From Chara braunii (lineage: Eukaryota; Streptophyta; Charophyceae; Charales; Characeae), in NCBI GenBank assembly GCA_003427395.1, contig BFEA01000023.1, positions 1,168,348-1,212,166 on the forward strand: a stretch of DNA of 43,819 nucleotides, written 5' to 3'. The notes beneath the pieces are model-generated. The model was not told the origin of the DNA, searched no databases, and was given only the letters and a program-made list of their open reading frames with translations. Both the position numbers and the translations under genes were made by a program. How positions within the stretch are numbered: the first letter of the stretch is position 1; every line of letters begins with the position of its first letter. This document shows positions 23,329 to 36,049 of this stretch, one piece after another.

Positions 23329-24400
23329 CTAAAAGGAGCTAGCTCAAGGGCCGGACACATCCGTTTCCTGCATCCACTACTTGAGAAACTTTACCTAAAC
23401 CTATTGAGCTAACTCCTACTTTGGTTTGAAGAATAACAACTTTAGTAATTGTAGAGTAGTATGACACATACCGACCACTAACCCGACCCTACGGCCCATT
23501 TCCCAAGGGAGCTAAGCACGACCACCCACTATAGCTTTGATGTGGTAGGTGTCCAAACCCTTTATGACTGCCCCGACCACACGATTGGGGTTTATATTAA
23601 TTCTTACCCTGCAGTGTACAACCCACTTTACACATACAGACTTGCATGCCACCTGCCTACCCGACTTGGCTAACTTTTCCTTTTGACGACCTTTGTCACA
23701 TGATCGGGGTTTCTATTAATTTAGAACATCATCGGACCCTAGGCTCGTTGTTATACCAACCTTCAAATAGGCAGTCGGGTGCCATCGGCTCGTTCCGTAT
23801 AACTTCTTCTACTCAACTGACCCTTCGGTCTCTACGACCGAAGGTTTTTAATCACTAACTTTTGTCATCTTGACACTGTGACATTGCTATAGGGCGCGTG
23901 ACTAATACTCGAGTTTTCTTACCCGTACATCTTGCCCTCAATGGTCGAGGAAATCATCTTAAACTACGCAAAGAGTGCGTGCACCCTTTGCTTATGATCG
24001 ACTCCGTCATGGTGACCAACACCGTTACCGTGTCGATTACAAAAACATGAGCAAATACCATTGTAAGGGTGTTTGCTCTGACAACGTGAAATCCCTATCA
24101 CGCATACACCCATTTTTACTTTTACCTGATCCACTATGGTTATTAACTAATCATTCTTGTCTTACCATATCAACTGATCAATATAATGAAGTTGTCGTTT
24201 TGCCTGGATCATCAGACTGCTGCTAACCTGTGTTCATTCACTAAGGATCTCAGTAGGCAATCGAGATCCCAGCGACACCACGTTTTGAGTACATCGGTCC
24301 CACAAGGAGACCCTCCCGATTGAAGCATGCAGGAATTTGCAGGACTATTATCGCAGTGGAACTCTCACCGCTCTGGCCGAGTGCGCCCACTGTATCTCTC
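23329..24400. other. No gene recognised
   Basis: A short text beginning CCCGACC..CACACGATTGGGGTTTATATTAATT (~23570) is echoed at ~23690 (TTTGTCACATGATCGGGGTT TCTATTAATT). Otherwise unassigned. Confidence 0.35.
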
Positions 24401-24404
24401 GGGA

Positions 24405-24545
24405 ACCACTACGACAGGATGGGGCCACACGAGGCACGACTCGACTCTTCCCAAGGGGTTGTCACCACTCTTGGATAGGTGTATTCCTGCCGAGCTACCG
24501 AACCACATACGAAAGCTACTCAAATGCAATCGCAGAGGTGGCCCA
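24405..24545 (+). repeat. Diverged dispersed repeat (first copy)
   Basis: CACTACGACAGGATGGGGCC, ACGAGGCACGACT, TTGTCACCACTCTTGGATAG and CAATCGCAGAGGT appear in the same order as in the copies at 18980 and 7900. Origin unknown; it may be part of an older retroelement. Confidence 0.5.
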
Positions 24546-25771
24546 ACCAAGCACGTTTCTCATACGCTGTAGCATAGGGGGTACGTGCGGTCGAACACCT
24601 CAATCGGACCCTCGCGTGAACCGTTCTTTTGGGGGCTGATGTCTCAAGCGCGGCTCCACGCTGGTCGACTAGGACGGTCCAACTAACCTCGCGATACACC
24701 TTGCCAAAATAAAACTATGTTTTACACATAAATCACGCCTAGTCCCTTTTTCGTATCCAATCCATAAACTTTTGACAACAAAAAATAGCGAGTGTCGCTC
24801 TCGTGATTCTGCATAAATATAGTGGCGATATAACCCTTATCATATTGACTGACCATGCATGAACACGCAAGCAGTCGCGATGACGACATATTATGTGGTA
24901 CCCATAACCAGACGGTCCTCAATAAAATTGAGGGTCATCTCTGACACTCAAGTGTCGGCCGACACGCGTTTCGAGGGGATAATCTCTTGATGCTAGACAA
25001 TTGAGAGTGTGATTGCGAGAGCTACCCTCTTTTGCACCATGTGAAGGTGAGTGATAGGCGGACTTCGCCTCTTTGTAGCGGTGTCACCATTTTTTTAGTT
25101 AGAGAATTTTTTGTGACCAGAAAAACAACAAACTGTCATGCACGGTTTTGATGAATTCTGCAATAAATAAATAAATTAATTAAAACAACTTATTTCTTGT
25201 TGTGTGCGTCCGGCTTCGAGCGAGACCCTTCGATTGTGGTCTACGTCGGTCCTCAATTTAAAGATTTTTTTATTATGATTCGGATAACAATGATAATGCA
25301 AATAATAAATTATAAAATTTAAATATGTCATGCACTATCAAGTTTGTCAATTTAGAAATTTGAGAACTGTGACAAAATCAACAGAGTGCATAATCTCAAG
25401 CAATGTCAATGCAAACAAATAAGGACTTACTGACTTAAGACAAGGACAAGATGAATAGGGGAAGGTGATAATTCATAATAATCTCAGAAAGTACAGATGA
25501 ATAAACATGGCCAACACTCTTCAAGAGTCCTCACTTATTCCTCTCAAGTATTATCATCAATCTCTCATTTGACCCTGCGTCTCGTATGCCTTGAGCCACG
25601 CCTATGTACCCCCTGAGATTGTGGCTTAGAGATATAGAGTCACCTAAGGCCCATGAGCTCCAAATACGTCAATCCAAAGCCAAAGATTCGAACGTCAAAT
25701 ATAGCACAAAACTCCTCTCATTGTGTAGGAAGATGATATGGACTGAAAACTATCTCTCGTCTGAGGTGTCA
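24546..25771. other. No gene recognised, AT-rich from 25100
   Basis: Nothing supported in either strand. Confidence 0.35.
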
Positions 25772-26255
25772 GAACTTTGATGGTTCAACTATTGCCTCGT
25801 AGTCAATCTCCGCTGGTGAGACATACCTTTTGGCCATGTCAACCAGATCACCCCAGTAAGAACCGTCGATGAGGTAGAAAGGAACCAAAGACCTAATGTG
25901 GTCAGTGTATAATTTAGGACCACCTTTGCATCCTCTTGAAGCACTAGTGCTCTCTCCTTAACATACCGTCCTGCTGTAGCACAAACTGAATCAAAGTGCT
26001 TAAGAGTCTCCTTCCCCTTCTTCACATAGATCCTCATATCTTGGATTGTTCCCTCTACAAACTCAGTGAGAACCATGAAGATTGATAATTTTTTTTTTTT
26101 TGAAACTGACTTCATTGATGTATCGATACTGAAAAACATTCTTGAGAGCAATCTGGTTGAGGTTGGCCAGGATTGACCGGCTGGTCAGGAATGATTGAAC
26201 TGTACTCATGTGCCGAGATGAATACTGAAACCGATCTGAATGTTTTTGATTAAAA
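25772..26255 (-). pseudogene. Frameshifted protein remnant, family not recognised
   Basis: On the minus strand three consecutive frames read like one protein. Frame one (26255 to ~26102) includes SSRHMSTVQSFLTSRSILA and ALKNVFQYRYINEVSF. It shifts in an A13 tract (26089-26101) to IFMVLTEFVEGTIQDMRIYV and RYVKERALVLQEDAKVV. It shifts again near 25912 to HIRSLVPFYLIDGSYWGDLV and MAKRYVSPAEIDYEAIVEP, ending in TGA. Each part has normal composition and the joins need only single-base indels. An intron is an alternative for the downstream part (AAAAGGTATGT is a good 5' splice site), but the A13 tract fits decay better. Function unknown. Confidence 0.45.
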
Positions 26256-29200
26256 CACAGTCTAATTCATTTTGATCCATGTAATAGCTGGTAATGACCG
26301 AATAACCATAGATTCTAACTGAAAATCATTGATAACGTCCCAGATGATTGAATGTTGTCGAGTATCAAGTCACTTAATACTGACCACTTGACTGCAGGGT
26401 ATTGAGCGTAAATGCGGATTATTGGATAATACTTGTTGGCTGATATGTTTCTTAGGTCTTCGATAGAAAAGTCTGAGCACATTTACACTCACTTGAGCCT
26501 AGCCTTGCTCAACAATCTCTAGTGATGAACCAATGTTTTGCAGCTTACTAGCGTGATCATGAAAGTAGAAAACATACTCTATGTATTTCTTTTCCTCAAT
26601 TTTTCAGACAACATGCTCTCTCAAACCCAGCTTATGGAATTCAATGTCTTGGATGACCACAAATTACCAACCTTTATACTTTTTTTTACTAATACTGCAT
26701 CTCATTACTAAAATTTATTGATCTCTCATGATCTCTTTTTTGATCTTAAGTCCAAGAATTTGACGAAAGGTAGATAAGAGACGATGCCTTTTTTATTGTT
26801 TTAGCACCTTTTATATAATCTGCGATCAATATTCAGTTAATAACTGCACGCCTTTGCTGATGAGATTTTTACAACAGAGTCCGACTACCAGGATCCACAG
26901 CTAGCAACCAACTCCTTACTGATCACCAAACGACCTACTGTTATGACTCTCGACAACCGCTTGATGTTTTCTTTTAATCATTAACATATGGTACCCGCGC
27001 TGCTAGGTTTTATTTATGTCCGAATATAACATAAGGATATTGCTGAGCATTATCCTCGAATGTTGATAAAAGTAATTAGAATAAAATAAAGTAAATAATG
27101 TAAAGTTTGCTCTAACCATCTCCACTAATCAATAAAAGATATCAGTACTACCATTCATGCTCAACCTGTGCAATCCATTAAAAGTAGCATGTCTAAATCT
27201 GACATTGTCCCTAACCCGATTATTTACTCAAACGGTACTTCCCAAAGACTTTGAGTACAAAACATGTTCGTAAGCCACGTGACATCAATCAGGGTACACT
27301 GTGTCCAACACAATAATCCTAAATATAGGTACTATGACTACAGTTCGATTGTGTTGGGTACAACAACTCCAGATGCGAAAAACTCCCTGTTCAGTAAGTT
27401 GTTCAATGTCTGATCCCATTCAACACGGTTGCCTTGGCACGGGGTCGGATCCATGCTCAAAATAACAAACTTAGGCACAAGACGTGTCGATACTCCGCTC
27501 GACAAATCTGAGTGTGGAAAACGTTAATGCCCGATACTGTAATTCTGAGAGTGAAGGTCTTTAGTGGTCTTTAAACTCTAATAATACGACTCTACTTAGT
27601 GTGGCAATTCCAAGTACGACATCTGATAGTACTCAAAGTAATTAGGTTAATTCAAAATAAAATTAGTACACAATGACTTCGGTTATCTATCGTGTTCCGC
27701 AAAAAAAAAACTATATGTAGCTTCTCGTGAATCAACGGGATATCTGTCAATTTGTGCTTCAGTGGTGTGATATTTTCGTAATATCAACTAAAGTCACAGG
27801 CAATTCCGCAATTTTGCCCTTGGACGAATGAACATGCTTGCAATTCCAACAATTGTCAACGGTATATTTGTCGTTTGTCCTTAGACAACGAAATACCTCT
27901 ACAATTCTTGAGAAAACTAGGGGCATGCATGCAACTTGCACTTAAGATACAAGACTGTTTGCTTGAAAGGAGAACACTTTTATTTCAACACGGTTATATT
28001 TTATGGGGCTTAGCCTAAATTCATTACAATGCGGAATTTCGAATAAACTTCGATTAGAAATAACTCACGTCACAGCAGGAGTTAACCCATGTTTTCATCA
28101 CAATTGATCCTTCTGTCAAAATTATCGAATAGAGAAATGGTACACCAGAGAGGTTTGTATGACTCATAATCAAATTACTCAATGAAGGAGCAATAATTCA
28201 CTACATGAACCTCTCATCCTTCGAGTACAGTTTATCGTCCTTTCCTTAGATTTTCTCTACAATTCATCCATGATTATGCTGGATTTTATAACAACAACAA
28301 TCAAGAAATTGAGGAGTGAGAACGACTAGTCCCCGTTAAGCAAATATTTGGCTAGCAAATACGCCCCTTTCTTAAAAATTGTCCGTCTCTTTCCCATCGT
28401 TCATTCATGACTCAGAGGGGAGAAGAAAACCAGAAATTCACACTCAAGAAGATTCGATCCTCTTTATCAACTCATTCGGCTTGCTTGTTTTCATCACCAT
28501 CTGGGAAAGTGTGATTAATCTCAAAACACCCAATGGTTTCTGAAACACATTAATGGGGAATATGAGGAAAAACATAATAAAGTAAAACATAGAGAAAAAA
28601 ATGCTATGACCTCTCAGGTATGATTCCAGTCAATTAACGAGATTACTCACATTTCCTTTTTGCCCGACTTCACCTGAGAGAGAAGCTAGAGAGAATTACA
28701 TACCGCTTTTTCCAATGCTCGATATGCACAACCTCCTTCCCTCGAGTCCGCTCAGCTATATATATTCCTGGTGATATAATTTTCGAGATGCATATGTTAC
28801 AGAGACCATGAGCACTGATATGTTTATTAGCAGGCTGAGACCGACACAACTTGTTGTATAGTGATTACAACCGTCTTGCCTCGGTCAATGATGATCTCTT
28901 ATTTGATGCAAAAAACCCCTTTATGATGGAGACAAAATACCCGATGGAAACAATTGCGAAAAAAGCTGACTCCTGAGAGTATTGATAATAACTACTACTG
29001 ATTGCTTGCTACTTTCCATGATGATTTGATAATCGAAGAAAGGTAGAACGCTCACTTAGATTACTCAGAACCGATGACGACGATAGTTAGCTGTCGGAGT
29101 AAGTTTCGAAGAATTTAGCCAGTAACTTTGACCGCCTTGTGAGTCCCTCCCGACTAGTCGTTCGTAACCACCTCATGAAGTTTTCTCGTTGAATTGATGG

Positions 29201-30742
29201 TGGCAATGTAGTAGCACAACGTGAGATAAACATAGTGAACACACGAATGTAGTGGTAACACATTCACTGCATGATCAATGGTAATTCATAATCCAGAGTG
29301 TTGATGATGCCGACAGTGGTCTGGAAATGTGCATTACTTCACATAAGCCTGTCTGTGATACTCCCTCGCACATCAACTTCTACCTGTTGCTGCCGGTGTG
29401 ACTAGAACTTGAAATCATATTGGCGTCAACCCCGTATTCACACATAGTGTTCTTGCTCGAGTCAGAATTTAGGCGCTTATTCACACGATAACTACTCCAT
29501 TCGTTTGCTTTGCATCCATCTCTTTATAACAGAGATGGAACGAGCAATGGTAGATGATGCGAACTGGAAGGAGGTACAAATGACGTTAGCCATCCGCAAC
29601 AGCAACGAGAAGTCTCACTTCTAGTGATGTCTGTATGCGCCGCTAGTGTGCTGCTTCACACGCTCGAACTCGACCACCCCACACTAGAGAAGGGAAGTGC
29701 TTAAAATTGCACATGGAGGCAACCGACACAACTTGCATGACGCAGCAGTTGACAACAAGAGTGGATTCATACGTAGAGTACGTGCGTCCTTCTGACTTAT
29801 CTCTTCTCTAGCGCTCACCTCCAGTGCTTTGCTACAACACGTTCACAAACTGAACACCGCCTCCATCTCTCTTCTCCTCTACTCGTCACTCTAGCCACAG
29901 TATAGAACCGCCTCGCAACTTGACCTCAACCTTGCTGTCACAATGAGTTGAATTCGCCCGGATGTTGTTAACATCAATAGTGACTTTCAAGCTCGCTTCT
30001 CATGAATGTCTCTCATGAAGCCTCGCCCTCTGAATGCGCATAAACACCCACTATAATAGTAGTCTCAAATCTTTACAACAAAAATGGTGCAAGCGAAGAA
30101 GAGTTTGTTTAAGCCGAAACAAAAACTCAGACGATGTAAGTAAAGTACACAACTCTCGTGTTCTAATTCCACTATTCAAAGAATATGGACTTCACTCGTG
30201 ACCTCAACAGTTAAAGAAGCGCACAACTTTCTCCCATAAGTCTGACGTCGACTCTCTCCCCTCTTCTTGTGAGCATATCGCTTCTGCCCTTTTGTTTCTG
30301 TCTCGATCTCACTGATCATATCCGACGTACATCGCCTGTAACCGCCTCGTGGCTTCAAGGCCTTTTTTGTTGCGAGATGGCCTCAGGGCCATCTTCCACT
30401 GGTTCGGCAGGTGGGTGATCCTTCCTCCACTGTTTCATACCATGCCAAGACCAAGTCTCTCCATTGTTGACTTATGACTCGACCTTAGAGTCCCTGTCCA
30501 AATACTGTTGTTCGCGCTTATTGAAGGCAAACTGCAGATGACATGCGCCGTGCACTCCGAATTAAAGGCCATGGGGTATTCTCTCGCAATCAGGTCATCG
30601 ACAGATCTAAACACTCTTGCATTCTCGAACAAAATCCCAACAACATTGCCCTTGCTAATGACTCGACCATTCTCATGCATTCCATTCGCAATGATTCTTT
30701 GGCCTAATCAAAGATCAATCAATCAACTACAATCTCCTCATA
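26256..30742. other. Long stretch with no supported gene
   Basis: AT-rich, no long open frame, no clear tandem or inverted repeat. Short words such as CAATTTGYCCTT recur several times at 27740-27940. At 30435-30680 both strands stay open (minus: MHENGRVISKGNVVGILFEN; plus: LIEGKLQMTCAVHSELKAMG), and I cannot tell which, if either, is real. Confidence 0.4.
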
Positions 30743-32280
30743 CGAGTAATTCCATCTACACTCGGGGTTACTCGTCGCGGAAGGTGCGAAAATGACAGAT
30801 ATGCATTGTTTAATTCTCCGTGTGCTCTGCAACCCTGCCTTGTCATCCCATGGTTAATCAAAATGCCGGCCCATCACGCAACCATTCCTCGACAAACATA
30901 CATAGTCATTCATATCATAAGGTAGGTGGGGAAAAGAAGTGCGAAATGGATACAATATATGACAATCACACAGAAATCCGGAGATGAAAAAAATTTCCGG
31001 CTTAACTGCCGTAAAGCTACACTCACACCAAAGAACAGATTCGAGACAAGGAGGCGCATCCGCCGTAAAGTTCTATCATGACCCCGGGCCATTCATCCAT
31101 CCAACTCTGGTCACTATCCTCATACATGCACTGACGATCCCAGCCGTCGCGTGCCACCTTCCTCCACTGCGATCGTCACCCCGTCGACTCAGGTTCTGCA
31201 CGGGCTTGCGCCGATCCCACAGTCTGTCGTGGCGATTAGTCGCACAGCCAGCCAGTCTACTGTAAGCCCGTCGGGACTTTCCGATTCGCGCTGTACACAC
31301 CCCATCTAGCCACTGCTTCCCGGAAGCTGGCTGACGAGTTGAGAGAGAGCTTTGCGGATTGCGCTTACGGAATCTATAGTTGCGAGAAGGGAGATAGATG
31401 CGGAGAAAGATGAAGAATGGGGCAGAGGAGGGCGAGGGAGGGCATGAGGGTAATCGCCCGTCGAAAGTCATGTTAATCTCTCGAGGTTTGACCTCAGCCA
31501 ATCAGAATCGTCGCGTAGTAGGGATTACTTCCTACATGGCGCTTCTCCTTGGCTAGATGGGGTAAAGAGAGGATCGACCGGGTTTTCGGGCGCAGGATTT
31601 AGGGTGGGAGGAAGAAGAGTGCGAAGGATAGAGTGAAACGGATCCAAGATTCAGATGATCAAGAAAGAGAAAAAAGGCGAGTGCGGGGAAGGAGAGAGAA
31701 AAACAGTTACAGGTGAAGGGAGCGAGAAAGCATGTGCGCACGAGGGAGGGCGCTGAAAGGAGCGAGAGAAAAAAGGAGGAGGGAGCTCGTATGCATGGCG
31801 GCGAACAAACAAAAAAAATGGGCACAAAAAACAATTGCAGTTTTTCTGAGTTTCTACGCTAATTCGAAAATTGAAATCACCTTATCCGTTCGCAAAGTCG
31901 GCGCGGGAAAAGAAAGAAAGTCCCACGTGTATCTATATTCCTACAAAATTCCCAGACTTTTCCATGTCGAGGCCGAGAACATTCACGCGTGAAAGGACAC
32001 GTCGAGTTCTGTTAATTCTGGAATTCCGAACCATCGAGCCAAATTCCGAGCGCGCTCTCTAAGGCACACGTGATTTCCCATCCATTCCAAATTACAAAAA
32101 TGACAGAATTTTAAGAATGACTAGTGTTGACAAAAATACAAGTCTCAGCGGGGTACCTTTAATCGAAAAAAAATAGAGAGGGGTTTTCGGGGGCCGAGCA
32201 AGACACATCTTGATATAAAAGAAGCAAGGGGAGTGAAGGGGTCCGGAAGATGGCGCAGGCCCGGAAGTTGGTACGTCACA
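30743..32280. repeat. R1: first copy of a ~1.5-kb direct repeat
   Basis: Begins CGAGTAATTCCATCTACACT and ends GGTACGTCACA. It matches 35072-35282 plus 41642-42932 over its whole length, with scattered substitutions and a few indels; copy 2 lacks ~35 bases present here near 31925-31960. The first 32 bases contain CGAGTAA and its complement TTACTCG as a small hairpin. No conserved open frame spans both copies, and no tRNA primer site or polypurine tract was seen beside it. Confidence 0.85.
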
Positions 32281-32550
32281 TATGTGACGCACAGGGGGTT
32301 CCAAAATTATGCGATCTCCTGATTGCATGCACGAATGTTAGGTTTCATGGCGGAGGAGGAAGGAGGGGGAAGAGAGGATGAATGAGGAACCAAGCGTATC
32401 AGGAGAGAGAGTGTCCACATCAGCACAGATAGTTGAGCCAGAGTTCATGTTGACGCCAACATCAATTGCAATATCTTCGCGAGTCTGCTGGCTCGAGCTG
32501 CTGGAATCCCCTTGTCTTCTTGATCGCCGGACATTGTCCAGGTGACGCCA

Positions 32551-32917
32551 TCATCGTCCACTGGTTCTCCGTGTGCTCTGCATCCTTGCCCCGTCATTGG
32601 AAGTCCGCCCGCCGGTAGTCGACAAGGAGAGGGTGATGGAGTGGTCGGGGCCACTAAGATGGGAGCGGAGGGAAGTAATCCGCTGCTTCGTCGCTGAGGT
32701 CGACGAAGTGTACGATCCGGTGTGCGCGGGGGAAGCGATGATTGGGTCGGGACAGCCTGACAGGGGTAGTAGGTAGTCGGGATATAAGGAGGGGATGGTG
32801 CGAAGGACATTATCCCCTAGGGACTCATAGTCCTCCACGACGGGAAAGGTGCCGAAGATGATACAGTACAACTCCATATGCTTGAACTGTACCCAGGCGA
32901 CGCTGAAGAGGAGATGT
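32551..32917 (-). CDS. Hypothetical coding segment, unidentified
   Basis: A minus-strand frame open from ~32917 reads SVAWVQFKHMELYCIIFGTF and then VVEDYESLGDN, VLRTIPSLYPDYLLPLSG, with ordinary amino-acid composition. A pyrimidine-rich stretch ending in CAG (~32903 on this strand) could be a 3' splice site, so this may be an exon. It lies in the same strand and interval as the frame at 33224-33839. No family recognised. Confidence 0.3.
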
Positions 32918-33223
32918 TAAGAGGGAAGGAGGGGGAGCGATGGGGGAAGACCGTACATAGAAGTCGCGCGGCGAAGTGATGACAGAACGCGCGGCTGGCG
33001 AAGACACGATAACTCAGAGGGAATTCAAGGTGGGGGAGGGGACGGAAGGAGAGGTAGTCAAGAGGGCGGCGGAAGACGGGACGAGGACGGTACGTCCGGG
33101 CCGAGAGGAGGACGAGAATGAAGCGCGGAGGGGGCGGATACGGAGGGAGATGGTGAGCGGGAGCAGCGGCGCCGGTGGGAGGTTGTTGCGTCATCGTGTC
33201 GATTGGCGGCGTCCGAGGGAACA

Positions 33224-33839
33224 TCGGGATTCAACGCGGACCCTCCCCGAATGGTAGGCAATGCTCGTCGAAGTCGGAGTTATCCGGCGCAAGGTCGTCC
33301 AGGTCCAGGTAGCACCAAACTGTAGGATCGTGGTCGCTTAGGTACTGCCCGTAATCTTCCGTGTAGTTTGCCTAGATTACGGTTGGTGTCAACTTCCTCT
33401 CCAAGGTCACATGTTCAGCCTGGCTTGGATCGTTGGGATTGAAGGAGATGATGTCTGTCGGCAGGTCGTCGATGAGCTGAGACAAAAACGTGAGAAGCTC
33501 GTAGGAGATGGTTGCTCGACCACTCTTAGTGACTTCTCCGCACAAAAGCCCTACCAACGTGTCGTCGGTGGCCGTCTCTTTCGGCCACAGCTGTGCCAGC
33601 ACCAGCGATATCTCGTGACTGTGCTCCAACTCCCGATTGCTGTAATACTGCGACCAGTGGCACTTCACTGTGAGTATGCACACACTAACCGCCGCGAATT
33701 CAGTCCACTTGCGGATGTAGGCTGGACTGAATGGAGGGATCGAGGCGGGACAAATTTCCAGAGTGAGAAGAGGATCGGCCCAAGATGACCAGATGGTTGG
33801 AAGGTCGGAGGGGAGAGAGAAGGTGGAAAAGCGATTCAT
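33224..33839 (-). pseudogene. Unidentified ORF with one in-frame stop
   Basis: Read on the minus strand, 155 codons run from the ATG at 33839 to a TAG at 33372-33374. The same frame then continues for about 46 codons with equally normal composition to a TGA at 33224. Recognisable pieces include LAQLWPKETATDDTLVGLLC, ELLTFLSQLIDDLPTDIISF and, after the stop, DPTVWCYLDLDDLAPDNSDF. The product would be ~200 residues, acidic at its C-terminus, with no transmembrane segment or motif I know. It sits between R1 and R2, and a Ser/Pro-rich frame follows. It may be a decayed gene, a gene fragment carried by a mobile element, or a recoded stop. Confidence 0.4.
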
Positions 33840-34210
33840 CGGCGTTCTGGGTAGGGATGAAGATGGGGAAGCGGGCGAGCAGAGCGATCGATGACGCTAG
33901 TTCGAAGAGAGAAGATCCCCACTACTTGTCGCCCTGGCTGGGCCAGTCGCTGCCGCCAATCAGCCGCTAATGCCTGCCCCCACTCGTAAAGACCGGTCAC
34001 CCCCCCACCCCGTGGCCCCTGGCGTGCGCGCGAACCAACCCCACCACCCCGTGGCCCCTGGTCAGAAGGATGGAGGGGAGAGAGAAGGTGGAAAAGCAAT
34101 ATATTCGTCCCCACTACTTGTCGCCCTGACTAGGCCAGTCGCTACCGCCAATCAGCCGCTAACGCTTGCCCCCACTCGTAAAAACCGGTTACCACTGCAT
34201 CGCGCCACTG
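33800..34210. repeat. Diverged tandem duplication, two units
   Basis: GGAGGGGAGAGAGAAGGTGG at 33807 recurs at 34072. CCCCACTACTTGTCGCCCTG through CAATCAGCCGCTAA and CCCCCACTCGTAAA at 33917 recurs at 34109. The second unit lacks ~75 bases of the first. Confidence 0.8.
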
Positions 34211-34299
34211 CATGCCGATGGTACACAGATCGCCACTGAAAGCCACGATTACCGTCACGTCGCTCTAAGCAGGTAGTGAGAAGCGATGAAACCCTGTCG

Positions 34300-34560
34300 C
34301 TTCTGCCAAGATGACTACCGAGCCTCGATCGGTCAATATGGTTATCTCAACGGCGGCGCACCAAGCCCCGTGACTGCAGAGCGGCGCGGACCGGAGAAGA
34401 TCAGGACTGAGACGGGGGTGCGCGACTTGGCGAAATTGAGGCAAAGCTCGAGGTTGAAGAAGCTGGGGCGGAAGAGCCGGCTCAATGATAAAACTCATGG
34501 CGAAGGTGAAGGGGAGGTAGAATCAGACGAAGGAAAGGAAACAAGTTCCTCGTCTGCGCT
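34300..34560 (-). CDS. Hypothetical coding segment, very tentative
   Basis: The minus strand is open with text such as FFNLELCLNFAKSRTPVSVL. It is on the same strand as, and upstream of, the frame at 33224-33839, and could be its N-terminal part separated by the tandem duplication at 33800-34210. Other frames on this strand are open too, because the region is GC-rich. Confidence 0.2.
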
Positions 34561-34639
34561 GTAGGAAAAAGAAAGAGAGGGATTGGGGTTCTCAGAAGGG
34601 GTGCTGAGGCGCTGGGGCGTTGGGGCGCCGGGGTGTGGC

Positions 34640-34940
34640 CGGTGGTGGCCTTTTTTTTTTTTTTTGTCATCTCCGAAAACGCAGCCCACGACCCCGTGGC
34701 CCCTGGCAGGCGCGCGAACGAAACGGCGTGTGGGCGTTGGGCCGCCTGGGCGCCGGTGTGTGAGTGGTGGGGCGCGGGGCGCTGGGGAGCCGGGTAGCTG
34801 GGGTGCTGGGGCGCTTGGGCGCTGGGGCGCTGGCACGCCGGGGTGTGGCAGGTGGTGGCCTTTTTTTTTTTTTTTGTCATTTCCGAGAACGCACCCCACC
34901 ACGCCGTGGCCCCTGGCGCGCGCGCGAACAAACCGGGGTC
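34640..34940. repeat. ~210-bp duplication with T15 tracts
   Basis: GGTGGTGGCC-T15-GTCAT at ~34643 recurs 210 bases later at ~34853. CCGTGGCCCCTGGC followed by GCGCGCGAAC ends both units, and the same words occur near 34006 and 34050. Repeated GCGCTGGGGCGCTGG lies between. Confidence 0.8.
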
Positions 34941-35071
34941 GCGTTAAAAAAAAACGCGCCACGTCGCGCGTTGCGTGTTTGAACGCCATTGAACGCGGCC
35001 GCGAGCCGTTTGAATGCACGCGTTTGAACGAGAACGCGCGTTCAGCGCATTCAAACGGTTGCAGTGCACAG

Positions 35072-35282
35072 CGAGTAATTTCATCTACACTCGGGGTTAC
35101 TCATCGCGGAAGGTGTGAAAATGGCAGACATGCATTATTCAGTTCTCCGTGTGCTCTGCAACCCTGCCCCGTCATCCCATGGCTAATCAAAACGTCGGCC
35201 CATCAGGCAACCATTCCACGACAAATATACATAGTCATTCATATCATAAGGTAGGTGGGGAGAAGAAGTGCGAAATGGATAC
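35072..35282. repeat. R2, left part (second copy of the 1.5-kb repeat)
   Basis: Matches 30743-30953 and stops at ..GAAATGGATAC, directly against the T24 tract of LINE-A. The right part of the copy resumes at 41642. Confidence 0.9.
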
Positions 35283-35370
35283 TTTTTTTTTTTTTTTTTT
35301 TTTTTTCAACAAACACGCCCCTGGTGATAGTGGTGGTGATAAGAGCAGCCACCACTACCATGCGGGGAGA

Positions 35371-35424
35371 GGCTCCATCTATTGGTGGGGAGCATCACCT
35401 GCTGGAAAGCGGGTCCAGCGTCCC
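35371..35424 (-). other. LINE family 3'-end motif (LINE-A copy)
   Basis: On the minus strand, GGGACGCTGGACCCGCTTTC..CAGCAGGT..CTCCCCACCAATAGATGG, about 65 bases before the A tail. It matches LINE-C, LINE-D and LINE-E. Confidence 0.75.
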
Positions 35425-36049
35425 ATATACAAGATTTGGATCAGAGGCTGCGGAGGACCCTTGCCAGCATTGATTACCCTGAAGACCAGGGGATTGACTG
35501 AGCAAGGTCTCTAAGGAAACTGAAAAAAGCCGGAAAAGGGTGGGAATACAGGTTGTAACAAATGCAGAACAAGTGCAGAACAGAAGGCGGGGGAACCTCT
35601 TCACCCTGTTTGGGTGCCAGATACTCTCACTACTCTCTGGCTCCCGTCTACTTCTGGACTGCTGACCCATGCAGCCATCCCCCTCTTATGCACCGGGGGG
35701 CGGTCTAACCGGGGGGCATCGGTAGATCCTCCCAAACTTGTCTTCGTGTATGGATGGTCGGGCCATAAGTGGTGCATAGGTGATGCCTTAAAAGATATGC
35801 TGAAAAAGAAGTGGTAATATGGTAATCAAGAGAGGATCTCTGCCAGGGAAAGGGCATGGGGGGGAAATGGGTCCGGGAAGTCTGAGGGAGGGCGTAGTGG
35901 GAAGGTAGGTTCTATGTTTGTCCAGTCCTTGAAAATGTGTCGGTAGTCCCTCATATCTTCCAAGTCTTTCTGTTCTTCTCCACTGTCTCCTTTGTCTCCA
36001 CTCCATTTTATTTTTGCTATCCATCCCTACCTGTCCCCTCCCACCCATT

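Noticed and set aside
34495-35019. 174-codon minus-strand frame with KKKKKGHH repeats
   Set aside because: Most of it is the ~210-bp duplication with T15 tracts; only its end near 34500-34560 might be coding.
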